DNA from: Neocallimastix lanati (nom. inval.)
Lineage: Eukaryota; Neocallimastigomycota; Neocallimastigomycetes; Neocallimastigales; Neocallimastigaceae
Direction: 5' to 3'
DNA length: 25,000 bases
NCBI GenBank assembly: GCA_016946835.1
Contig: JACVTC010000063.1
Location: forward strand, 720,001 to 745,000
Both the position numbers and the translations under genes were made by a program. A model generated the notes under the pieces. It was not told the DNA's origin and searched no databases. It saw only the letters and a program-made list of their open reading frames with translations. Every line of letters begins with the position of its first letter. Within the stretch, counting starts at the first letter, position 1. Shown here one piece after another: positions 1 to 10,564 of the stretch.

Positions 1-26
1 AAATCCTGTATTATCATTATGCCTTA

Positions 27-900
27 TCAGTACGACGTCGACGCTCTTGGATAAGTTTGGTATTTTGCAATACCTATCAAATAATATAGCTCAAACGAAC
101 AACTTATGATAGGTATTGCACTTGTTAAGAATTCCGCCAAGCCCACAATTTTTGGAACAGGTGACTCAGATGAACCTTTGAAAAGTAGTTCATTTAATTG
201 TCTCTGTTCCCCACTATCGAAATGTAGCTCATTTAAAACTAAAGTCCCACCAAGAAGGAACAAGTATATATAATGATTGATATAATCTTCAAAATTAGAA
301 ATAGAGTCATAGGAAGAAAGAGGATTAAACACTCTAATCTTCCTAAGGAATAAAACAAAGAGATCATCAATGAAATTTAAAGAATTCCATCTAAAAGATG
401 CAAGAGCATCGCATTTAAAAATCCAATGTTCAAAAGATTGTTTATCTTCGCCACAACAGGGGCAAGACTTGGGACAATCTTCTGAAACTCTACCCATTCT
501 AATAGCAATAGTAGTATTGTATTTATAACCACAGCGTAAACGTATAATCCACGAAAACCCTAAGTTGAATTGGGGATATTTTAAGCTAAGCATAATTAAA
601 GCTTTATTGTTTGAGAACTTATTACAATCGTAATTTTGACCTTTAATACCTTGAAATTTGGCAACTGATTTCTAGTAACGTTCTAAAATATCGTCATATT
701 TTTCACATTTATATTTTTTGATTTTTTTATACAGTGTTCTAGATTCTTTAGTCCAGGAGTAATAATGCATTTTGGGAATAGATTTAATAAGATCCTTTAT
801 AATACAGTTTGATTTACTCCATTTTGCAAAAGATTTAATCTGTAAGGCTGCGCAGACACCAGCAATAGGAGGAATGCTTAGATCTCGAGATAATACATTT
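27..900 (-). pseudogene. C-terminal fragment of a non-LTR (LINE-type) reverse transcriptase, decayed copy 1
   Basis: The minus strand from about 900 down to 27 reads as one protein frame broken by a single TAG at 672-674; the open part below it (27-593) gives 188 residues. It carries a CxxC-x8-H-x4-C zinc-binding motif (CPCC ... H ... C, about 413-480) preceded by a basic, Tyr/Arg-rich stretch (RLRCGYKYN). That is the layout of the zinc-binding region (zf-RVT type) that follows the RT domain in many non-LTR retrotransposon proteins. The catalytic RT core and any endonuclease are not in the window, so this is only the C-terminal end. The frame closes in AT-rich DNA just above 900. A second copy of the same family lies at 4930-5290 (shared motif LFLLGGTL). 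I infer a 5'-truncated, inactive insertion. Family membership is well supported; the clade is not determined. Confidence 0.75.
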
Positions 901-1057
901 ATTTAATACATTATTAAAATAATTTCATTATAATTTTATCAGACCTCAATTAGGATAAATAAGTTTAATTTTGTCAAACATTTTTTTTTTTTTTTTTTGT
1001 AATTACTTATTTCTAAATAATAAATATTAATAAACAAACTATAATTAATAATAAAAC

Positions 1058-1102
<45 letters not shown>

Positions 1103-1137
1103 CTTCTTTTAGATTAAGAGTCTCTCAAGTATTAAAA
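901..1137. other. AT-rich spacer with a 44-nt T tract
   Basis: No reading frame is seen. The stretch joins the LINE fragment to the gag remnant and holds an uninterrupted T run at 1059-1102. No recognisable LTR ends were found here. Confidence 0.6.
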
Positions 1138-2238
1138 ATGTCTATTGAATTTCTATTAAAAACAAGAAGTCTTGTCTTAACAAGACCAACTTTGATGAAT
1201 GGTCTTTTTCTTAATTAAAAAAAGTATTAATGGCTAAATAGGTTTTCGGACGATGTTGATGAAGATTTAATCACACCTTTAGAAATCCAAGTTAAACACA
1301 GCAAGACTTACTGATGCTGATACTTAGAGTGAGTGACCTATCTTGAACAATTGAAGACTGTTAAAAAGTTAGGATGTCCTTGCCAAAAACAATCATTAGC
1401 TCCTATGTACCTAAAGATGTATTGAAACACAGTAAAAATTTTCAAACTGCGTTTAATAATAATGACTAAATTAAAGGAAATCTATAAAGGAAGTGAAAAT
1501 GGTGATGTCTAACTACTAATGGGAAAAACTGTACTCTTTAAAAGCTAAAAGTAATTATGACAGTATGGATGTTATAAATGGAATTAAAGAAATATTTAGT
1601 TCTTTAGAAAAACAAAATACATATCATGGAAAATTAGAAAAACTTAAGGATGCTCTACCTGTCTTTTCTTGTAGCACTAAAAAATTCGATTATTACTAAA
1701 GAGTGGAATGTAGATATTAAAGATGCGTATGATATATTAAACTTCTAAATATACTTAAAAAGCAAAATGTAAAATATAATGATCGAAAAAAAAAAAAACA
1801 GCTAGCCATTAATGAAGACTATATGGAGATTAATCTCATTTTTAAGAACAACGGCGATTTTCGAGGAAAAAGACCCTCTGTGAATCAAAAAATCCATTTT
1901 TTTTTTTTAATAAAACAAAGCTTTGCGATATTTGTAAAGCGGACAATCACCATATCGATAACTAATGACTGCTAATTCAAATTATTGAATAAAAATGGAA
2001 ATTATGGTAATTATAATAGCAGTAATAATAAACCCAAACACAATTCAAAGAACAAAAAAAAAAAAAAAAAAAAAAAAAAAATAGAAGATTTATAAAAGGC
2101 AAAAAAGGAAATTCTAATATTGAACAAATAGAAAATCTTGAAGAACCCGAATTTTCCTTTGAAGAATTGAAGAAAATGTATGATAAGGAATTAAATAGTC
2201 TGGAAGGCTCTACTAAAGAAGAAGATCTCCAAGGATAA
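1138..2238 (+). pseudogene. Ty1/copia-type gag remnant, many stops and frameshifts
   Basis: The plus strand holds gag-like coding traces spread over all three frames. Near the start there is a Trp-centred stretch (NFDEWSF, then a KKVLMAK-like stretch) resembling the N-terminal part of copia Gag. In the middle there is a charged helical stretch (about 1520-1670: WEKLYSLKAKSNYDSMD onward). At 1924-1962 lies a zinc-knuckle relic CDIC-x4-H-x4, where the expected last Cys is replaced by a TAA stop at 1963-1965. The last part (about 2095-2235) is open and acidic, ending EEDLQG at a TAA (2236-2238). A 28-nt A run interrupts the coding trace at 2054-2081. There is no protease downstream. Instead the sequence runs straight into pol sequence on the opposite strand. 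Clearly dead; assignment as Gag rests on the zinc knuckle plus the adjacent pol. Confidence 0.55.
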
Positions 2239-4680
2239 TCCGAGTTTGTATAAGCTAGTATTTCATCTTTACCTTTATATGTGATTTTTGTAACCTTTTG
2301 TATAGTTTTAGGTATTTTAAAATATTTATTACCTTTTTCCAGTCATCCATTGTGGCATTGTGGGTTTTTTTCGGAATGTCTAGTAACTTTACTTGTGGCA
2401 TAAGCTATGTCTGGTCCTGGTACAGCATGCTAAATATATAAGTGATCATACGGCACTTTTATATGTTGTTTTGTCAAATTTCTTATTGTTAATGAATAAT
2501 TTATTTATTCCTGAACATGGTGTTTCTTTTTTTTTTTTTTTTTTGCTTTTCTAATATTTGTTACTTTGAAATTTTGTAAAATGTCATTAATTAGTTGTAT
2601 TTATGAAATAATATAATTAAAATTTATTTTTTCAATTTTGATTCCTTGTAAGATAGTCCGCTTTGTTACATTTTGATATTTTAAAAAATTTTTCTTAAGT
2701 TTATAGATAATTTTATTTATTTCTGTTGTAATACCTGTAATACCTGTGATTAACAAGTTGTCCACATAAAACGCCTATTATACATGATACCAAGTCACCG
2801 CCCATTTTCTTAAAAAGTACATGGTTCAGAAGAAAGAATTGATTAAAATCATTATTTTTAAGGAAATTAGAAAAATGTGTATATACCATTGACGGCCTGA
2901 CCGTTTAAGGCCATATAAAGCTTTTTTAAGTAACCAATAATCCTTGTCTAAAGTTTTTATCACCTGGAGGGATAGTAATATATAGTTGCTTATCGAGAGG
3001 AGCATTAAGATAACGCAGCTTTAATGTTGGGTTGCATAACAGTCTAATAAAATTTTATATGCAATCGACAGTAAATAATTTTAGACTATTAATACCAAGA
3101 GTTGGTGAATAAGTCAAGTCGAAGTCAATACCTATAGTTTGATTGAAACCTCTGGCTACGATTCTTCCTTTATATTTAATTATATTTCCCTGTTGCTGTC
3201 TCTTTTTAAAGAGTAAACCCACTTTGTTGTAGTTAGATTTATTCCTTTTGGGAATTTTTTCTTTTTGAAAACCATTCTTTTATTGGGGGTATAAATTTTG
3301 TAGTTCTGCATTCACGGTTTCTTATCCTTACATGAGGTTGCTTGTTTATAATTTAGTGGAACATTAGTTAATCATTTTGTTATCATTTTCTATATTATTT
3401 AAGTTTGAGTTGAATCTTTTTTGTGATCTTTGTTTAGTAAAGGATTTCCTGATTATTTTAGTGGTGAAGATATACCATTATATTGGACTTTAGGTATTTT
3501 TTTTAATTATCAAATCTGAGGTTTGAATTTTTCTTTTATTAGTTTGATGATTCTTCCATGTTGGAGTTGTTGACAACGCTATCATCATTATTTTGAATAA
3601 AAGAAATATTGTTTTCATAACTTGAATTGAGTTTAATATTTTTAATTTGATTATCATATATTTGTTGGCTATGTGTTAAGTTAGTATTACTTGTTGTTTC
3701 TTCAGTTTATTGTATCGAAAAAAACTTCTCTAACTAAGTGAATACCTAAATTTTTTATAATCTATTACAATATAACAGTATGATTCTAAACTAAAACCAA
3801 GAAAAACGCCATTTATAGCATTATGTTTTAATTTCATTTTTATCATTTGAAAAGTCTTTATGGTATGCTCCACATCCGAATACTTTAATATATTTTAAGA
3901 TTTGATGATTTATTGTATAAGACTTCTTCCGGAATTTTGCTTTGTATATATCTTTATGGGGATTCTTGTTACATAAGAAATTTAGTATTCTAGCATATTT
4001 TACTGCGAAGTCCCTAAATTTGATATCCATCTTGCTCCAATTTAAGAGAGTTTTTTTTTTTTTTTCGAACAGTTAATTAGAGTATAATTGAAACGTTCCG
4101 ACTTACCATTATTTTTTGGGTTGTACGGGAGTGATTAAGTTTTCCTAATACTATTTCTAATACAGAAACTTTCCACCTTTTTTATTACAATAATCTTGAC
4201 CTTGATTTGTTCTGAAGTTTGCAATGTTCTCGTCAAATTGGATATTTTAGGTAGGTAAAAAAAAAATTTAAAATTATGATTGAAACTTCTGATTTATTTT
4301 CTAGTATGAAAATCCAATTGTTTCTTGAGTAATTCATCTACGAAAGTGAGAATGAATCTTTTTCCTGTGAAAGATGGTTGGATCGGCCCTAATGACATCT
4401 GAGTGAATTGTTTTCAGAATACTTGTAGTTTTTTTTTTGGAGTAGTTCCTGTATGAGCTCTTCTCTTTTGTTTGGAAACCTAGCAGTCTAAGCATATGAA
4501 AACTTTAATGTTATGTAAAGTCAAGTATTTGTCCAAGTTCTCATGGTAGAAATGAGAAATGTCCCAATTTTCTATGTCAAAATAGCCTACTTTGATCATC
4601 CAATTAAGTCTCTTGATTAAATAGGACGCTGTCTACCACGGGATCAACGTTGCTATACCTCACTGTTTTGATTCGAAATG
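2229..4680 (-). pseudogene. Ty1/copia-type pol remnant (integrase, reverse transcriptase, RNase H)
   Basis: Reading the minus strand from 4680 downward gives copia Pol in normal order, broken by many stops and frameshifts. Integrase: a zinc-finger trace (WDISHFYHENLDKYL, CLDC, about 4480-4600), HSDV (4394-4405), and the region of the catalytic Glu as QPKNNGKSERFN (about 4087-4120). The integrase C-terminal part has KVFGCGAY (about 3861-3888; open frame 3821-4030), then FLGFS after a frameshift and REVFFD. RT: KGRIVARGFNQTIGIDF (about 3122-3173), LNAPLD and YITIPPGD (about 2960-3000), and the active-site box as YVDN (2758-2769). RNase H: TRPDIAYATSK (about 2390-2420) and YTNSDY (about 2235-2252). 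The trace stops inside RNase H, where it meets the plus-strand gag end. No protease or LTRs were found. The order and motifs are decisive for Ty1/copia; the copy is inactive. Confidence 0.85.
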
Positions 4681-4929
4681 ATGTCACTTTTTACCTGATT
4701 CGAAAGATCTATTAATCAAGGATTTAAATGGACCAAAAAATATAATAAAAAAACTAAAGTTAATGTAATACAATAAAAATAAATAGAAAAATTTAAAAGT
4801 TATTACGGTATTATGATATGAATAGAGATCATTTCTATTAAAAATATCTAATAAAATGAAAATAAAGAAGATAGTGTGGACACTACTATAAACTCTCCAG
4901 GAACTAATAGAAATAATATTAGAAGATTT

Positions 4930-5290
4930 CAATTTCCATTGGGTAGTATAGTGCTAGTTAGGAAATCCGTGAGACTAACTACCTATGGAACATTAGACCT
5001 TTTGAACTCCTTAATAGAAGTTCTTTTAAATATCTTTTGTTCCCCAGTATTGAATTGTAGCTCATCTAAAGCTAAAGTTCCACCAAGAAGGAACATAAAA
5101 GTATATTCATTAATTTGCTTTTCACAATCTAAAATAGGTAATGGTGCTATTAATACTTATATCTGCATCTAAAAAGTAATATCCAATTAAGTCCTAGACT
5201 AAGTTGAGTATATTTACAGCTAAGATTGAATAAAGTCCTTTTGTGAATAAATTATAATTTGTCGTAGTTAGTTTCCTTTCTTTAATACCT
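4930..5290 (-). pseudogene. LINE-type reverse transcriptase C-terminal fragment, decayed copy 2 with internal deletion
   Basis: This aligns by eye to the LINE remnant at the start of the window. On the minus strand, INEYTFMFLLGGTLALDEL matches INHYIYLFLLGGTLVLNEL of copy 1. The following FNTGEQK matches FDSGEQR, and VVSLTDFLTS matches IVGLAEFLTS. A TAG at 4983-4985 interrupts the frame between the last two blocks. Upstream (5170-5285) the DNA again resembles the part of copy 1 before its zinc motif (a ctaagttga block and a ctttaatacct block). Roughly 200-250 bp that encode the CPCC-H-C motif in copy 1 are missing at about 5170. Same strand as copy 1. The two copies have diverged at many positions, so this is an old pair. 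Confidence 0.7.
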
Positions 5291-5922
5291 AACTTTTTTT
5301 TTTTGTAATATCAGACCAATATACTTCAATACTATCACTAATCTTTTTTGATATATATGTATATATTTTTTCTAGATTTTAGAGTACATGGTTCTTTAGT
5401 AATAAAAATATTTAATAAAAATCTTATTAAAAATATTGTTAAGTAAATAAATTGAATAAAACAGGAGAAAGGAGGGGGGCACTCTTGGCACACTCCACGA
5501 TGAATGTTAGATTCGCCCAAAAAACATAACAAGAAAACAAACTCATGTTTTAGAAGATAAATACAGGTTAAGAGAAGAAATTAAAACTTTTATTATGAAT
5601 AACGAGATGGAAAGAAGGTAAATTATATATATATATGACTTAATGATATATTAATAACAATAAAAATAGATTTAATATTATTGATTTCGCTTTAATTATT
5701 ATAATTTATTGTATATTAAAATAAATTATAAAAATGTATTATTTAAGAATAAATTTGTAAATTTATAATTCAAGAAATTTACCATATATATATTATTAGT
5801 ATTTATTTATTAATTTTAAAACTTAATTTATTTAATTACGTTTTTTCTTTACATATATGTAAAAGATAAAGTATATATATTATATATATATATAAGGAAA
5901 AATTATATAATAATTAAGTTAA

Positions 5923-6036
<114 letters not shown>

Positions 6037-6200
6037 TGTTGGATTATTATTTATTATATCTTCTATTGTCATATTGCTATTCAAATTATAAATAAATGTA
6101 AAAAACTTTGAGTGACAAAAAAAGTAGTAAAATTTGAATTTTATTAATTTAAATCATAATATTTATAAATGATTTTTAATTTCTATTATTGAAGAAAGAA

Positions 6201-6231
<31 letters not shown>

Positions 6232-6765
6232 ATTACAATATATACTTTTAAAAATAAAAAATAAAAAATAGAGAATAAATAATAAAAAATAAAAAAACAA
6301 AAAAAAAAAAAAAAAAAATTAAAAACAAAAATAAAAATTAATAATTATAATAATAATAATAAAAATGAAAATAGTAATAATATCAATAATAAAAAAATAT
6401 ATATAATTTTTTATAATTATTAGAATCTTAAAATATATATATACAAATATATATATATATAATATATATATATATAAATAGAGATTAAGTAATGTCTATT
6501 AATTTAAATTATGCTTTTTGTAAAAAAAAAAAATTTGTTTCTTTTGTTTTTTAGACTAGGAATAACCATGTAAATAATCATATGTAAATTATATATTTAT
6601 ATATATATGATATTAAATTATATATATTATATATATGTTGATATTAATAAATATAGGTAATATTTGATATTACCTATGATTTTTTTTATATATAATTTCC
6701 TTCTCTCCCAGTTTTTTAAAACCTTTTTTTTTTTTTTTTTTTTTTTTTTTTCTAGTTTTCTCATT

Positions 6766-6807
<42 letters not shown>

Positions 6808-6879
6808 CTTTTTTTTTGGTTATTGAAATAAAATTATAATTTTATATTGATATAATTAAATGAATGTTGGAATTAATGA

Positions 6880-7058
6880 ATGAATGAATGATTATTTATA
6901 TAAATATATATATATATATATTTTAAATGATATATATATATATATATAAAGAGATTGTGTACATACATAGTTATATTTATATATATAAATATATATATTT
7001 ATAATATTTATTTTTAAATTTATTTTTATTTTAAAATAAAAAAAAAAAAATCTATTAA
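6880..7058 (-). promoter_or_regulatory. UA-repeat-rich 3' flank, candidate polyadenylation efficiency elements
   Basis: Read on the minus strand, the 180 nt after the stop codon of the Hrp1-like gene contain several TATATA blocks (about 6905-6920, 6933-6948, 6979-6999). Fungal Hrp1 is known to bind UA repeats (the efficiency element) in mRNA 3' ends. Here the blocks sit at the right distance from a stop codon. TA repeats are common throughout this window, so the functional call is an inference. Confidence 0.35.
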
Positions 7059-8469
7059 TTAACGAGAGTAAGGATGGTAACCATGATTATTTCTTGGATT
7101 ACCACTCATATATAAAGTTGAACCATTCATATCATTTTCATTATTATTAATATCATTTATACTCATATTATTATGACTACTATTACTACTATTACTATTA
7201 TGGTGACTATGACGATCACCATGATCATTAGAAGTAGAAGAACTACCATTTGAGTTCATACGAGCAACCGGTGGGTTACTGTGTGGTACATAGCTATTAT
7301 TATTATTATTATTATTATTGTTATAAGCATTCATATTATAATCATTATAATCATTATAATCATTATAATTTGGATTATTATTAGAATTGGAATTGGCATT
7401 AGGGTTGGCATTAGGATTAGCATAATAATTGTTACGATAATAATAATTTGATGAATTTACTTCTCCTCCATTACTATTACGATTATTACCATGACCATTA
7501 TAACTACTATGACTACCGTTACTACTTCCACTACTACTACCTGTACTATGATGACTTCCTTGAGGATAACCTCCCATACCACGATTAACGTAACCCGAAG
7601 GATAGGCTGCTGTGCCATTCATAAAAGGTTGAGGATTACCATAACCTGGCATTGGGGCAGGTGGCATATTATAGTTATCATATTCATAACTCATATAACC
7701 AGCTGCAGCTGGGTTACTATAAGGATTATAATTGTATGTGGTATACATATTCATATTATTTAAATTGTAACGTGAGTATTGAAAATCTTGAGGATAAGCA
7801 TGACTATGTTGATTACGAATAGGTCCAACTTGTCCAGAACGCATATTTTGTTGATAATATTTTTGATTTTGTTTATTTTTAAGGGAATATTGTCCATAAT
7901 AGGAATTACCTTTAGTCATTTTTGGTGGAGGCATTTGTTGAGGTAGTTGCGGAGGAATATTAACGACACCCATGCCCATAGGTATACCCACAGGTAATCT
8001 CATATTCATATTATTCATTCCATTCATATTTAACATCATTGGGTTTAATCCATTGGATGGTTTTGGTTTTGGGGCAGCATATTTCACTTCAACCTTTTTT
8101 CCATTTAAAACAATATTATGACGATTAGCGTAAGCAACTTCAACACCACGACCATCCTCATAGGTAATGAAACCAAAGCAACGAGATTTACCAGTATCTT
8201 TGGCTGTAATTAAAGTAGCATCAATAACTTTACCAAATGAATCAAATGCTTTCTTAAATTCTGCTTCAGTCACATCTGGATGAATACCTCCGACAAAAAT
8301 CTTTTCTGTTTTGTCTTGTCTATCTCTTGGAATAGCTCTTTTGGGATCAACCTATTTATTATTATATGTTTATTATTATATATTTATTAATTATTATTAG
8401 TAAATTATTATAAATTTATTTATTTAATATTTATAATTTATCATTTTAATTTCATATATATATATTTCT

Positions 8470-8510
<41 letters not shown>

Positions 8511-9322
8511 AATAATTAAAAATAAATAAATCAAATATATATCATATATTAAGAAAAAAAAATTTTTTTTTATGTAATTACCGTTTTTCCATCTAAAATA
8601 TGATTTATTTCCAATACTTTATCTAAAACTTCTGGATTTTCATAAGTAATAAAACCAAAACCTCTTGAGCAATTATTATTATCCTTCATTACAGTACATT
8701 CAATAATTTTACCATATTGTTCAAAGTGTTCTCTAAGTTTTTCTGTATCATAAATATAATAAATTTTAAAAAATTATTTTTAATGTTAATAAAAAAAAAA
8801 AAAATAAAATATTTGTTAATCGTCATAATATTTTGTTTTTAGCATAAAGTTTTTTTTTTTTTTTTTTATTTGTTAATTTCCTTATTTTATTTTATTGTTA
8901 TATTTATAATATTCATATTATTTATTTATATTCTATGTAGAATCATGATTATTTATTATTATTTGTTCATTTAAATATTATTATTAATTTTGGTATTTAT
9001 TATTAATAGTTAATTGAATTTAATATATTGTGTTACCTAAATAATTAAATTAATATAAATTAAAATTTTATCATACTAATAACTTTAATTTAATTCAATA
9101 AAAATAATTATTTTTCCATAAAATTTAAGGTTTGAAAATAGAATTTTCTTAGTAAGTATATTAATATATATTCTTTTAATATATTATTATAAACTTTAAA
9201 ATTTTTATTTCCAACTTTTTTCTAAAAATTTGCCAATGAAATATAAAAGGTGTATATGAATTAACCATACTATAATAAAAAAAGTTGAAATCCTATAATC
9301 TATTTAAGTTTAATATTTTTAT

Positions 9323-9367
<45 letters not shown>

Positions 9368-9548
9368 AAGGAAACATGATTTTTTATTTAAATCAACTTA
9401 CCATCTGTTGTTTCATATGTTAATCCACCGATAAATATTTTTCTATATTTTAAAATTAATTATAATAATAATTTTTAAGAATTAAAGATAATATAATTAT
9501 TAATTTATAGATATATATATTAAATAAACTAAACAATTTTTTAATTTA

Positions 9549-9581
<33 letters not shown>

Positions 9582-10564
9582 CTTTTTCTTTTTTTTTTTG
9601 ATAGTTTTACTATAATTCAAATTATTATAATTATTATAATTATTATTATTTCCTAAATTATATTATTATTTATATTTTTTTATTTTCCTTATAATTCTAA
9701 AGTTTAATTTTCTATTTTTTTTTTTTTTTTTTTGGGTTGGTTTTTAATTAAATCTTACCCAGCATTTTCTATTTTATCAGAAGAAAAACCATTAAGGAAA
9801 TCAGATTGTGATTCTTCAGTATTCATTGTGGTATCTTCATGTTCCAGAGGAGTAATAGTTTCTTTTTCAGTAGTATTCGATGTCGAAGATGATGAAGGAA
9901 TTGAATCATCTTTTTGCTTTAAAATTTCTGGATCTGAATGATTTAGAGCTAATTCAACTGGGATAGGATTTTCATCATTATTATTATTATCATTTGTGGT
10001 TGATATGGCTGACGAAGATGAAGAAGGAGGAGGAGATGTTATAATAGTTTTATTAGATTGTGAATTATCATTTGCTAATTTTTTATCCAATTTTTTTTGA
10101 ATGTCTTTAATATCTTTTATAGGTTTTTTATTATTAGCACTACTACCAGTATTACTATAATTCTGCTTATTTCTTTTATTACCTCCTCTACTACCATTAT
10201 AGTAACGACCATTATTTGAAAAATCGGACATCATTGAACTGTTACTGTTTTTATGATTAAGTTTATTTTGATTATTACGATAGTTACTTTTGTAGCCTTT
10301 ACTACTGTTATTACGATTATAGAAATGATTAGAATCTTTACTGTTTCTTCTTTTATTATCATTAGAATTAATAGCATCTCTATCCTTCATCGAGACATCT
10401 TCATTTTTTACTTTTGTACTATTAGAAGCATTGGTATCTATATTCATATCATTTTTGTTTTGAATTTTTTCTTCTTCTTCTGAAATCTTATTTCTATTAA
10501 ATTTTGGATTTCCCTGGTTCGATGAATTAGAAGATGGAACAGTATTAATCGTTGTAGTTAACAT
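7059..10564 (-). CDS. HRP1: Hrp1/Nab4-like tandem-RRM RNA-binding protein, four exons, 766 aa
   Basis: Exons on the minus strand are 10564-9759, 9442-9402, 8742-8582 and 8351-7059, joined across GTAAGA, GTAAGT and GTAATT donors and TATAG, ACAG and ATAG acceptors. Phases agree and the total is 2301 nt. Residues 1-268 are a Ser/Asn/Lys-rich disordered tail. RRM1 (about 270-340) has RNP2 KIFIGGL and RNP1 RGFGFITY. A linker, HILDGKTVDPKRAIPRD, leads into RRM2 (about 353-427) with RNP2 KIFVGGI and RNP1 RCFGFITY. Residues 428-766 are Asn/Tyr/Gly/Ser/Met-rich and prion-like. The linker and the following RQDKTEKIFVGGI closely match what is known of yeast Hrp1 (cleavage factor IB), which binds UA-rich mRNA 3' ends and shuttles between nucleus and cytoplasm. 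At 766 residues it is longer than yeast Hrp1, because both tails are expanded. Related hnRNP A/D, DAZAP1 or Musashi proteins share the fold, so a broader hnRNP role is possible. The start is the only ATG opening exon 1 and is preceded by AT-rich DNA. Confidence 0.88.
8352..8581 (-). other. Intron 3 of the Hrp1-like gene (230 nt)
   Basis: Donor GTAATT and acceptor AAATAG. It lies between DGKT and VDPKRAIPRD at the end of RRM1, in phase 0. It holds a (TA)n block near 8475-8505. Confidence 0.85.
8743..9401 (-). other. Intron 2 of the Hrp1-like gene (659 nt)
   Basis: Donor GTAAGT and acceptor GATACAG. It interrupts RRM1 after ETTD, so exon 2 is only 41 nt. It contains a T35 tract at 9326-9360 (poly-A on the sense strand). 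I see no other gene inside it. Confidence 0.85.
9443..9758 (-). other. Intron 1 of the Hrp1-like gene (316 nt)
   Basis: Donor GTAAGA at 9758 and acceptor TATAG at 9443. It carries a T31 tract (A31 on the sense strand) at 9551-9581. It splits the Gly codon just before the RRM1 RNP2 motif. Confidence 0.85.

Noticed and set aside
4684-5172. Open frames of 82 and 98 codons on both strands
   Set aside because: Composition is unlike protein, and the LINE copy 2 homology lies in a different minus-strand frame.
900-5290. Single LINE split by insertion of the copia remnant
   Set aside because: Both LINE fragments contain the same C-terminal region, so they are two separate copies, not two halves of one.
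5338-5532. 64-codon minus-strand frame containing CQECPPPF
   Set aside because: No recognisable motif, and the second half is AT-derived Ile/Lys/Tyr; the length is within chance for this region.
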